A stretch of DNA of 6,412 nt, taken from NCBI GenBank assembly GCA_964537825.1, contig CAZIDL010000102.1, positions 1 to 6,412 of the forward strand, given 5' to 3'. The notes under the pieces were generated by a model that ran no database searches, had not been told where the DNA came from, and was given only the letters and a program-made list of their open reading frames with translations. This stretch comes from CAZIDL01 sp964537825. Its GTDB lineage: Bacteria; Bacteroidota; Bacteroidia; Flavobacteriales_D; CAYVSK01. The translations under genes and the position numbers were made by a program. Shown in pieces: positions 1 through 6,064 of the stretch. How positions within the stretch are numbered: the stretch's first letter is position 1; every line of letters starts with the position of its first letter.

Positions 1-62
1 TCAGACGTTTGAGGCGGGCCGATCGTAATGGGGCTTTAAAGGCCTACCTCGAACATTTCTGA
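1..62 (+). CDS. C-terminal end of an unidentified protein (partial)
   Basis: An open frame enters from the left edge (first full codon at 3) and closes with TGA at 60-62. It reads RRLRRADRNGALKAYLEHF, a basic, probably helical C-terminus. The other two forward frames have stops early in this stretch (TGA at 10-12, TAA at 26-28), and a strong intrinsic terminator follows 23 bases after the stop. Both points support this being the true end of a + strand gene. Nineteen residues are too few to assign a family, so no function is offered. Confidence 0.5.
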   Translation, partial: RRLRRADRNGALKAYLEHF

Positions 63-85
63 ACCATCGGTGACCTGCTGATGGG

Positions 86-122
86 AAGGCCGTTCATCCA
101 AAAGGGTGGACGGCTTTTTTTT
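86..122 (+). terminator. Rho-independent terminator after the first gene
   Basis: Left arm GCCGTTCATCC (89-99), loop AAAA (100-103) and right arm GGGTGGACGGC (104-114) give an 11-bp stem with only two G-U pairs. It is followed directly by eight T (115-122), then ATTTT. The A residues at 86-87 can extend the stem against the T tract. This is a textbook intrinsic terminator for the gene ending at 62. Its T tract ends only 10 bases before the ATG of the next gene, so any promoter for that gene must lie in or upstream of the hairpin, or the gene depends on read-through. Confidence 0.9.
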
Positions 123-132
123 ATTTTCGCCC

Positions 133-525
133 ATGATGCGCTTTATCGGACGGATCCTGATGTCGGCTTTTGCGCTGATCCTTTCTGCAAGGATCCTTCC
201 AGAGGAGGTGGCCATTTTCCCAGGGGAAGGAATGGATAGCCTGCTCTATGCGGTCCTCGTGGCCTTGGTGCTCTCTTTCCTGAACGCTTTTGTGAAGCCG
301 ATCCTGGTCTTTATAACCCTTCCGGCCACGATCCTGACCTTTGGGCTCTTCCTTTGGGTGATCAATGCCCTCCTTATCCTAATGGCTGATGCGCTTCTGG
401 ATGGGCTTCACGTTGAGAACTTCTGGTGGGCGCTCCTCTTCAGCCTCCTCTATACCGTCATCATGTCGATCTTTGAGCATCTCAACGGGGAGCGACCCAA
501 GGATTCCCAGAACAGGGGATCTTAA
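133..525 (+). CDS. Phage holin family (PF04020) four-helix membrane protein
   Basis: This is a 130-residue, very hydrophobic inner-membrane protein. Four membrane segments are visible, at about residues 5-22, 36-55, 57-84 and 97-115, with a short polar tail (NGERPKDSQNRGS). The central stretch with N51, VKP (54-56), TLP (62-64) and VINAL (76-80) is typical of the PF04020 family (phage-holin-4 superfamily). Family members are widespread chromosomal proteins of unknown role, and the holin name does not imply a prophage here. ATG at 133 is preferred, and a second ATG follows at 136. An in-frame GTG at 106 lies inside the terminator stem and is rejected. No Shine-Dalgarno sequence is visible. The stop codon overlaps that of the convergent gene on the other strand by sharing TTAA (522-525). 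Confidence 0.85.
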   Translation: MMRFIGRILMSAFALILSARILPEEVAIFPGEGMDSLLYAVLVALVLSFLNAFVKPILVFITLPATILTFGLFLWVINALLILMADALLDGLHVENFWWALLFSLLYTVIMSIFEHLNGERPKDSQNRGS

Positions 526-1025
526 GGGGTTTCCGATAAGATGCTCTTTTGTTCTTTCAGCCTTTTGCCGGTATATCCTTCCACGTAGTGGAAATCCTTT
601 TTCTCGGGAAAATATTCGACGATGCCAAGGGGAAGGTCCAGGTCGACATCGGGATGCTTTTTCAGATCTTCCTTATCGAAAAGGACGATCTCGACATCAA
701 AAGGATGATAAACCTGGTCGTGGACCGGCGTATGAGTGCGGAAAAGCAAACGCTTGCTGACCATCCCGCTCTTCCTGAATTCGATCACGTAATACCCGTC
801 GAGTGCTAAACGGATGCGAAAGGACCCGTCAGCTCTGCTCCTTTTCTCCTTAACGATACGGTTCCTTCCATTGTAGACCCTGATCTCCGCGTTCTCAAGG
901 CTTTGGCCTTCATGGGTGATGATGCCTTTTACGGTGAGCCCGTTGGTCCCATCCGCCTGAGCGTTACTCAGGCAAGGGATCATGAGCAAGATACCGATCG
1001 TTAGGATGCTTCGGAATGACTTCAT
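522..1025 (-). CDS. Secreted protein with carboxypeptidase-regulatory-like beta-sandwich domain
   Basis: The 167-residue product begins with a clear Sec signal peptide (basic MKSFR, hydrophobic ILTIGILLMIP, probable cleavage after SNA or SNAQ near residue 22-23), so it should act in the periplasm or at the cell surface. Residues about 31-96 (VKGIITHEGQSLENAEIRVYNG, then SRADGSFRIRLALDGYYVIEFRKSGMVSKRLLFRT) fit the carboxypeptidase-regulatory-like/CnaB-type fold. That fold is common in Bacteroidota envelope proteins, both free-standing and at the N-terminus of TonB-dependent receptors. The remaining ~70 residues are charged and contain no motif I recognise. No enzymatic residues are evident, so a structural or accessory envelope role is only a guess. 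The leader carries a perfect 8-bp hairpin ending 4 bases before the ATG. No clear promoter was found in the 207 bases upstream. Confidence 0.8.
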   Translation of the reverse strand: MKSFRSILTIGILLMIPCLSNAQADGTNGLTVKGIITHEGQSLENAEIRVYNGRNRIVKEKRSRADGSFRIRLALDGYYVIEFRKSGMVSKRLLFRTHTPVHDQVYHPFDVEIVLFDKEDLKKHPDVDLDLPLGIVEYFPEKKDFHYVEGYTGKRLKEQKSILSETP

Positions 1026-1029
1026 GGCA

Positions 1030-1054
1030 CTTGCTTTGATATCGTGAAAGCAAG
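1030..1054 (-). promoter_or_regulatory. Perfect 8-bp hairpin in the leader of the beta-sandwich protein gene
   Basis: On the - strand the leader reads CTTGCTTT (1054-1047), a 9-base loop containing GATATC, then AAAGCAAG (1037-1030), four bases, and the ATG at 1025-1023. The arms are perfectly complementary. A hairpin here would cover the region contacted by the initiating ribosome, so it could damp translation, or the DNA inverted repeat could be a protein-binding site. The structure is seen directly. Its function is inference. Confidence 0.45.
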
Positions 1055-1232
1055 ATACCTTCCCTTCCTCGCCCGGTTATGCCTTCGAAGCGGGTTTTTG
1101 AGGATCCCATGAATCAGCTGAGGGAATTAGGTGAAAGCACTTAATGAAGGGGATGATCCTTTATCCCTGCTCCCTTCTAACAAGAGGGTCAGAACGCTTC
1201 ACCTTCAGAACAAAGCATATCCTGTTCCCTTT

Positions 1233-2087
1233 CTATTTCCCTCGCTTCAGATCATAAGCAAAGACGCGGTTGTCGAAGAAAGTAGGAACAAAGACCCGCT
1301 GCTTTTCTTGCATATACCCGATGTCCGCAGCATTGCGTTGCCCCCGGGTATCGGAGAGCGTCTTTGCCTCTTGTCCCTGCTTCGCATAGAAGATCCTTCC
1401 TTTCCAATCGCTGAAAAGGAATCCTTTCTCCACGCCAGCTATCAAACCGTCCACCGAGGGAGTTCCTTCGACCACGGTGGTGGTGGTACGATCGCTAGGC
1501 TCGATGGCGAGGATCCGTCCCTTCGTTCCTGCGTAAAGCATGCCTTTGAGCCAGAAAAGTCCATTGACCCGTTTCAGCGCTTTTCCTTTCTTCCAAATGC
1601 TCAGCGCTCCGTCTTGGAGAGAATAGATCCGTTCTCCCTTCATATCCGAGATGAAGACATTGCCTTGGGGGGATGCGGTCACATCGTTCAGGAATTCAGC
1701 TTTGGGAGCACCATATTTAGCGGCGATGTTCCCATGTTTCATGTCGATCAGGATGACCCGGTCGATGTCCGCCACGTACAGGGTGTCGTTGTGGAGCGCC
1801 ATCCCTTTTGGGGCATGCAATCCCTTGATCCACTTCTGGTCGCGGATCTTCCCGTCGAGGGTCACCTTGGAGATGTATCCCTTTCCGTTCTTTTGGGTCG
1901 GGTCACCATTGATGTTCGATACGTAAAGAACGCGTCGTTCATCATCATAGAGCACGGATTCGGGAACATCCAATTCAGGTGGAGTGGACCATACTTCCTC
2001 GGATCCTTTTATATCAGCGTCGGGAGGTGCTGTAGAGGGTCGGGGGAGGAAAATGAAGAAGAGGAAGGGTAGAACGAGCCGTTTCAT
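1233..2087 (-). CDS. Secreted SMP-30/gluconolactonase-like beta-propeller protein
   Basis: The 284-residue product has an N-terminal signal peptide (MKRLVLPFLFFIFLPRPSTA) and then propeller blades of the SMP-30/gluconolactonase/NHL type. Repeating strand patterns are visible: VLYVSNINGDP (53-63), LYVADIDRVILID (103-115), VFISDMKGERIYSL (144-157), LYAGTKGRILAI (184-195) and FLFSDWKGRIFYA (223-235). The metal triad of SMP-30 enzymes appears conserved as E43 (PES), N175 (VNG) and D213 (VDG), with a further N134 (FLND), so lactonase-type hydrolysis is possible. The substrate is unknown and a non-enzymatic role cannot be excluded. The start at 2087 is chosen because it begins the signal peptide. 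An in-frame ATG at 2138 would overlap the upstream PolX gene by 47 bases and add 17 polar residues ahead of the signal. PolX ends 4 bases upstream, so the two genes are probably one transcription unit. Confidence 0.85.
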   Translation of the reverse strand: MKRLVLPFLFFIFLPRPSTAPPDADIKGSEEVWSTPPELDVPESVLYDDERRVLYVSNINGDPTQKNGKGYISKVTLDGKIRDQKWIKGLHAPKGMALHNDTLYVADIDRVILIDMKHGNIAAKYGAPKAEFLNDVTASPQGNVFISDMKGERIYSLQDGALSIWKKGKALKRVNGLFWLKGMLYAGTKGRILAIEPSDRTTTTVVEGTPSVDGLIAGVEKGFLFSDWKGRIFYAKQGQEAKTLSDTRGQRNAADIGYMQEKQRVFVPTFFDNRVFAYDLKRGK

Positions 2088-2091
2088 GGGA

Positions 2092-3843
2092 TCATGCTTT
2101 TGATAAGGAGTTTTCGCGCTTGCGGTGGACCACTTCACGGATCCGGTCAGCCGACCGGGCGTTCAGGATATCAGGAGCCGTGCACCAAGCCCTTCTTGCC
2201 ACGGAAACCCCGAAGGAGCGTTGGTCCAAATGATGAAGCCGATGCATGTCCGTATCGATGACCAGCCAGATCCCCATTTCCCTAGCCTTCATAGCCAATT
2301 CATCGTCGAGGTCCATCCGTTGAGCTTGGGCATTGATCTCAAGGGCGGTCCCAGTAGCTTGAGCGGTTTTCATTACAGCGTCGATATCGAGTTCATAAGC
2401 GCTCCTGGAACCGATCAAGCGACCCGTCGGATGGCCGATCGCATTAACGTAAGGGTTCTCACAGGCTTTGATCAATCGTTCGGTATTATCGCTGTCCATT
2501 CCACTGTGGATGGAGGCGACCACCCAATCCATTTTTTCGAGGGTGTGGTCTGAAAGATCGAGCGCTCCTCCCGAGCGGATATCCACCTCCGCCCCCTGGA
2601 AGATCCGATCCTCACCATAGCGTTCCTTGAGGGTTTCGATGGCCTTCTTCTGCTCGAGGAATCCTTCATCGTCCATGCCTCCTGCTACACCCACCGCTTT
2701 GCTATGATCGGTGATGGCCAGATAAGCATCCCCTCGTTCTTCAAGGATATGCTTTGCGATCTCTTCCAGGGAATGACGTCCATCGCTGAAATCGGAGTGC
2801 ATGTGGAGGTCCCCTTGTATGTCATTGGTCTCGAGGAGTTTGGGAACCCTTCCTTCCCGTGCTGCTTCGATCTCTCCACGGTCCTCCCGTAGTTCGGGGG
2901 GGATCCATTGGAGGTCGAAGGCCCCGTAGATCTCTTCCTCGCTCTTACCAGCGATCCGTTCACCGGTCCCCTGGTCGAAGACGCCGTATTCGCTCACCTT
3001 CCATCCTTTTTCATGGGCAAGACTTCGCATCCGGATGTTATGGGATTGTGAACCGGTGAAGTAATGGAGGGCCGCACCCCATTCCTCTTCATCCACGGTC
3101 CGGAGGTCGATCTGCCGGTCGTGCTCTTTAAGCAAGATGCTCGACTTGGAGGTCCCGTGGGCGATCACTTCTTTCGCATGCTCCATGTTGACGAAAGCTT
3201 CGTGGATCCCTGGTCGGTCCTCCTCAGCAGCGGCGATAAGGAGGTCGATATCCCCCACGGTGCTTTTCCGGCGGCGCAGACTGCCCGCAAGCTCCATCCG
3301 AAGGATCCTCGGCAGATCCTTCATCCGTTCGAGGACCTTATTTCCGACTTCCTCTGCTTGGATCAGTAGCACGCGTTCTTTTACCTCATCGTGCATTTGC
3401 AGTCCCCGACGGATCTTCTCTACCTTTTTGGCACCAAATCCTTCCAGCCCTTCGATGGATCCGTCATTCAACGCTTGCTCCAATCCTTTTCGGTCCCGGA
3501 TGCCCAGTTCGTCGTAGAACTTGCGAAGGGTTTTCGGGCCGAGACCCTTAACGGCCATCATCTTCACCAATTCTTCAGGGACTTTGCCCCGGAGTTCGTC
3601 CAGCTTTTTGATATGGCCCGTTTCAAGGTATTCCTCGATCTTGCTCGCGATGCTCTTCCCGATGCCCTCGATCTTGGTCAGGTCCTGTTCCTTTGCCAGC
3701 TCTTCGATGTCCGTGTCCAATTCTTTCAAGGCGTCCGCTCCGTTCTGATAGGCGGATGCCCGAAAGCTCTGGCTCCCTTCGAGGAACTCGGTGATAGAGG
3801 CCATTTCATTGAATATCTCGCTCAGTTCGCGGTTCTGTGCCAT
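2092..3843 (-). CDS. polX: DNA polymerase X with PHP-domain 3'-5' exonuclease
   Basis: The 583-residue product matches the full length of bacterial PolX, a cytoplasmic gap-filling repair polymerase. The N-terminal 8-kDa-like part carries helix-hairpin-helix motifs at about 58-76 (IEGIGKSIASKIEEYL), 98-115 and 133-148. The family X nucleotidyltransferase signature is at 187-203, with GSLRR (187-191) and the metal-binding aspartates D198 and D200. The third aspartate is D246 in QIDLR. The C-terminal PHP domain starts at about 342 with DLHMHSDFSDG (345-355) and continues with ITDHS (377-381), GAEVDI (417-422), ASIHSG (443-448), IGHPTGR (469-475) and DTDMH (530-534). All expected metal ligands are present, so both polymerase and exonuclease activities look intact. 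The gene lies 98 bases downstream of the glycosyltransferase gene and 4 bases upstream of the propeller gene. TATCTTTA on the - strand at 3879-3872 resembles the Bacteroidota -7 element TAnnTTTG but has no good -33 partner. Confidence 0.97.
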   Translation of the reverse strand: MAQNRELSEIFNEMASITEFLEGSQSFRASAYQNGADALKELDTDIEELAKEQDLTKIEGIGKSIASKIEEYLETGHIKKLDELRGKVPEELVKMMAVKGLGPKTLRKFYDELGIRDRKGLEQALNDGSIEGLEGFGAKKVEKIRRGLQMHDEVKERVLLIQAEEVGNKVLERMKDLPRILRMELAGSLRRRKSTVGDIDLLIAAAEEDRPGIHEAFVNMEHAKEVIAHGTSKSSILLKEHDRQIDLRTVDEEEWGAALHYFTGSQSHNIRMRSLAHEKGWKVSEYGVFDQGTGERIAGKSEEEIYGAFDLQWIPPELREDRGEIEAAREGRVPKLLETNDIQGDLHMHSDFSDGRHSLEEIAKHILEERGDAYLAITDHSKAVGVAGGMDDEGFLEQKKAIETLKERYGEDRIFQGAEVDIRSGGALDLSDHTLEKMDWVVASIHSGMDSDNTERLIKACENPYVNAIGHPTGRLIGSRSAYELDIDAVMKTAQATGTALEINAQAQRMDLDDELAMKAREMGIWLVIDTDMHRLHHLDQRSFGVSVARRAWCTAPDILNARSADRIREVVHRKRENSLSKA

Positions 3844-3941
3844 AGATCTCAGCTTCTCGCTGCTCCTGTTTTAAAGATAAGAGATGTGATCAGTTGTACG
3901 AAGAGGAATGCAGTTATCCGGATAGAAGCGGATCATCTCCT

Positions 3942-4664
3942 TCAATAACCTGGCGTATCCGAATGGAGGATCTTTTTGTACTCCCGGAGGATCCTTTTGG
4001 TATCCGCTCCTTGTCGATAAAGCCGCATAGCCTTCCAATTGGCGTATTGGACACGGAAATAGCCGTTCTTGCGGTATTTCCTGGAGGAGACCTCGACGGC
4101 TTTTGGGACGATCCGGAAGGGGGTCTTTGGGCGGATCCTTTCCAGGATCTCGAAATCTTCCATGATCGCTCGCTCTTCATCGTAACCTCCGATCGATCCG
4201 AAGAGCTGGCGTTCGATGAAAAGGGAACGGTCCCCACCCTGAACGAACGCCCATGAGAATCGCGTCATAAAGCTGTTCAAACGAAGCATCCATGGACGCA
4301 TCGGGACGAAACGAAAGCGGAAGGTCCCTGCCTGATATCCAAGGGAGACCGCGTTCCGGATATCCCGATCAAAAAGGGGAGGAGGGGTGGCATCAGCGTG
4401 AAGGAAATAGAAGAGTTCCCCTTTTGCATAGGATGCTCCATGGTTCATTTGAGCTGCTCTTCCTGCAAAAGGAGCACTGAGCACCCGGTCCGCCCCTGCT
4501 TGTTTCGCCTCTTCGAGCGTCCCATCCGAGCTACCACCGTCGCTCACGATGAGCTCGAGAGCGGTCGATCCCGCCCGCTTCCAAAGGCGTTCGATGCAAG
4601 GTCCGATCGTTCCCTTTTCGCTATGGGTCGGGATGATCACGCTGATCAGCTGATCGGTGGCCAT
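3942..4664 (-). CDS. GT-A family 2 glycosyltransferase, TIGR04283 (arsenosugar-associated) type
   Basis: The 240-residue product is a soluble GT-A fold, family 2 glycosyltransferase. The N-terminus has ISVIIPTHSEKGTIGPCI (7-24) followed by SDGGSSDGT (41-49), the nucleotide-sugar binding region. The LSAPFAGRAAQMNHGA stretch (62-77), FLHAD (87-91, carrying the metal-binding aspartate), GGDRSLFI (143-150) and MEDFE (168-172) together match the family named TIGR04283, 'arsenosugar biosynthesis glycosyltransferase' (earlier 'rSAM/selenodomain-associated transferase 2'). That name comes from gene neighbourhoods with a radical SAM enzyme (ArsS). No arsS or arsM is present in this window, so the arsenosugar role is only a family-level suggestion. 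It is divergent from the DUF547 gene across 73 bases and lies upstream of polX on the same strand. A 12-bp palindrome, GATCAGCTGATC (4644-4655), sits within its first codons. Confidence 0.88.
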   Translation of the reverse strand: MATDQLISVIIPTHSEKGTIGPCIERLWKRAGSTALELIVSDGGSSDGTLEEAKQAGADRVLSAPFAGRAAQMNHGASYAKGELFYFLHADATPPPLFDRDIRNAVSLGYQAGTFRFRFVPMRPWMLRLNSFMTRFSWAFVQGGDRSLFIERQLFGSIGGYDEERAIMEDFEILERIRPKTPFRIVPKAVEVSSRKYRKNGYFRVQYANWKAMRLYRQGADTKRILREYKKILHSDTPGY

Positions 4665-4737
4665 GTAGGATATTTGTCAGGGTCCATCGTAAGCTTCGTC
4701 GTGATAGAAGACGGACGAAATTCAGAATACTTACTTT

Positions 4738-5553
4738 ATGAGATCTTTTAACCGGACCTGCTCTTGCTTGCTTTTGTTCTCGGCGCTATTGATGGGAGTT
4801 GTTCCTGCCGCGGCTGAAGCCTCTTCTGGGACAGGGGATTCCTATGTGGAGCTTGCTCGGGAATTGATGGAACGTGTGAAAGAGGAGAGACCTTATGAAA
4901 AGGTCCGGAAGAAGTTGGAGGAGGCCTCTGTAGAAGCACTCGATAAGGAATTGGACGAGGATCCCAAAAGGCTTGCTTTTTGGCTGAACGTGTACAATGC
5001 CCATATCCAGATCTTATTGCAGGAGGATCCAAGCCTTTATGATGATCGGGATGCTTTTTTCGGAAAGGAACGGGTCACCATCGCGGGTGAAAAATTAAGC
5101 TTCGATAAGATCGAGCACGGGATCATCCGACGCTCCAAAGTGAAGGTGTCGATGGGCTATGCCAATAAGATGTTCCCCGGAAGCTTTGAAAAGCGCTTCC
5201 GGCTCGACGAACTCGATCCCAGGATCCATTTCGCCCTGAACTGCGGAGCCAGGAATTGCCCGCCGGTGGCTGTTCACCATGCTGAGCGGATCGATAAGGA
5301 ATTGGACTATATGAGCCGGAAGTTCCTGGAGGAGACCACGGAACTGAAGAACGGGAAAGCCCACGTTGTGGCTCTATTTAGCTGGTTCCGCGGTGACTTT
5401 GGGGGCAAGGACGGTATCCGCGAGATGCTCCGTCGCTACGATATCATTTCAGGGGATGCCTCGCCGGAACTCGTTTTCAAGGATTACGACTGGACCCTGT
5501 CCCTTGGCAATTACCGAAACTGGGAGGATACGCCGCTCGGGGCTTTAAAGTGA
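4738..5553 (+). CDS. Secreted DUF547 domain protein
   Basis: The 271-residue product starts with a signal peptide (MRSFNRT, hydrophobic CLLLFSALLMGVV, cleavage near PAAAEA at about 23-27), so it is probably periplasmic. The DUF547 (PF04784) signature is clear: RLAFWLNVYNAHIQILL (78-94), LSFDKIEHGIIRR (120-132), RIHFALNCGARNCPP (162-176, with C169 and C174) and FSWFRGDFGG (214-223). The biochemical function of this family is unknown to me. The conserved cysteine, histidine and aromatic residues resemble an enzyme core, but no reaction can be assigned. The tail after DYDW (249-252) is about 15 residues longer than I would expect for the domain and ends GALK next to the mobile unit. The gene is divergent from the TIGR04283-type glycosyltransferase, an association I consider plausible for an arsenosugar-type locus, and convergent with aconitase. 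Confidence 0.88.
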   Translation: MRSFNRTCSCLLLFSALLMGVVPAAAEASSGTGDSYVELARELMERVKEERPYEKVRKKLEEASVEALDKELDEDPKRLAFWLNVYNAHIQILLQEDPSLYDDRDAFFGKERVTIAGEKLSFDKIEHGIIRRSKVKVSMGYANKMFPGSFEKRFRLDELDPRIHFALNCGARNCPPVAVHHAERIDKELDYMSRKFLEETTELKNGKAHVVALFSWFRGDFGGKDGIREMLRRYDIISGDASPELVFKDYDWTLSLGNYRNWEDTPLGALK

Positions 5554-5561
5554 TGCTCAGA

Positions 5562-5609
5562 GGCTCTCGTAGGCTCGCTTGGCTTTAAACCCCAAGCGAG
5601 CCGAGAGCC
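5562..5609 (+). repeat. Upstream REP-like hairpin with GTAG at the stem foot
   Basis: The inner stem GGCTCGCTTGG (5572-5582) pairs perfectly with CCAAGCGAGCC (5592-5602) around the 9-base loop CTTTAAACC. An outer stem, GGCTCTC (5562-5568) with GAGAGCC (5603-5609), is separated from it by a 3-base bulge, GTA (5569-5571), on the left side only. The bulge plus the first stem base spells GTAG (5569-5572), the tetranucleotide known at the 5' foot of enterobacterial REP hairpins and recognised by their TnpA-REP. The hairpin starts 8 bases after the DUF547 stop and may also help terminate that transcript, but no T tract follows it. Confidence 0.8.
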
Positions 5610-5677
5610 GAACATACGAGAGTATCACGATGGATCCCGTCCAACGCTCAAAAAAAGCCTCTCTTTATCATTGGTGC

Positions 5678-6064
5678 ATGAGTCAAGTGAGGATCTGGGT
5701 GCACCTGACCTTTTCCACCAAGTATCGGGAGCCTTTATTGAAGCCACGTTCATTTCGGATCAAGGTATTTAGGCATATCAAGCGATATGCTGATGCGAAC
5801 GGTCTGGGGGTGGACCTTGTGAACGGTTACGTGGATCATGTTCATTGTTTGGTCCAACTCAAAGCCGATCGTTCGATCGCGCAGGTCGCCAAACTGTTGA
5901 AGGGGGAGTCATCACGTTATATCAATGAGAACGGACTCACCGGCGAGCATTTCCGTTGGCAACGGGAATATTATGCAAAGGCGATCGATGAGGGTGCCGT
6001 TTCGGCCGTTCGGGCGTATATCAAAGATCAAGAGAGGCGCCATCGCCCCCAGCGTGGGGTTTAA
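5678..6064 (+). CDS. REP-associated / IS200-like Y1 (HUH) transposase
   Basis: The 128-residue product has the whole Y1 transposase fold (PF01797) in one domain. The opening MSQVRIWVHLTFSTKYREPLL is the usual first strand. The HUH metal-binding pair is H54-V55-H56 in GYVDHVHCLVQL, followed by KLLKGESSRYIN (72-83), a W94 region, and the catalytic tyrosine expected at Y114 in YIKDQ (114-118). The enzyme should cut and join single-stranded DNA at hairpin-flanked ends, and all key residues are present. ATG at 5678 is chosen because family similarity begins there. ATG at 5630 is an in-frame alternative, and a TTG at 5579 lies inside the upstream hairpin. No Shine-Dalgarno sequence is seen. The last codons (P-Q-R-G-V and the TAA) are written by the left half of the 34-bp palindrome, so gene end and element end are fused. 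The basic C-terminus (RRHRPQRGV) is partly a by-product of that palindrome. Confidence 0.9.
   Translation: MSQVRIWVHLTFSTKYREPLLKPRSFRIKVFRHIKRYADANGLGVDLVNGYVDHVHCLVQLKADRSIAQVAKLLKGESSRYINENGLTGEHFRWQREYYAKAIDEGAVSAVRAYIKDQERRHRPQRGV

Noticed and set aside
106..132. GTG start at 106 for the PF04020 protein
   Set aside because: It lies in the right arm of the terminator and would add residues encoded by the stem and T tract (VDGFFLFSP). ATG at 133 fits the family better.
1072..1099. CCCG...CGGG followed by five T on the + strand as a terminator
   Set aside because: The stem is only 4-5 bp with a 15-base loop, and no + strand gene ends upstream of it.
1171..1188. CCCTTCT-AACA-AGAGGG hairpin after the propeller gene as its terminator
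   Set aside because: The stem is short and bulged, with no T tract on the relevant (-) strand.
1131..2072. A 313-codon open frame on the + strand opposite the propeller gene
   Set aside because: It is antisense to a gene with a signal peptide and conserved propeller motifs. Its translation shows no domain pattern and it reads as a shadow of GC-skewed codons.
2088..2138. Upstream ATG at 2138 for the propeller protein
   Set aside because: It would place 17 polar residues before an evident signal peptide and overlap polX.
3872..3879. TATCTTTA on the - strand as a Bacteroidota -7 promoter element for polX
   Set aside because: It is one mismatch from TAnnTTTG but has no convincing TTG about 20 bases upstream, so it is not strong enough to annotate.
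3391..3948. A 185-codon + strand open frame opposite the start of polX
   Set aside because: It overlaps the well-supported helix-hairpin-helix region of PolX on the other strand and has no recognisable protein features.
4669..4676. GATATTTG on the + strand as a -7 element for the DUF547 gene
   Set aside because: The first base mismatches the consensus and no -33 motif is visible, so it may be chance in a 73-base divergent region.
5579..5677. TTG at 5579 or ATG at 5630 as the transposase start
   Set aside because: TTG is inside the hairpin. The 5630 start remains possible, but the added 16 residues have no family counterpart, whereas the conserved fold begins at 5678.
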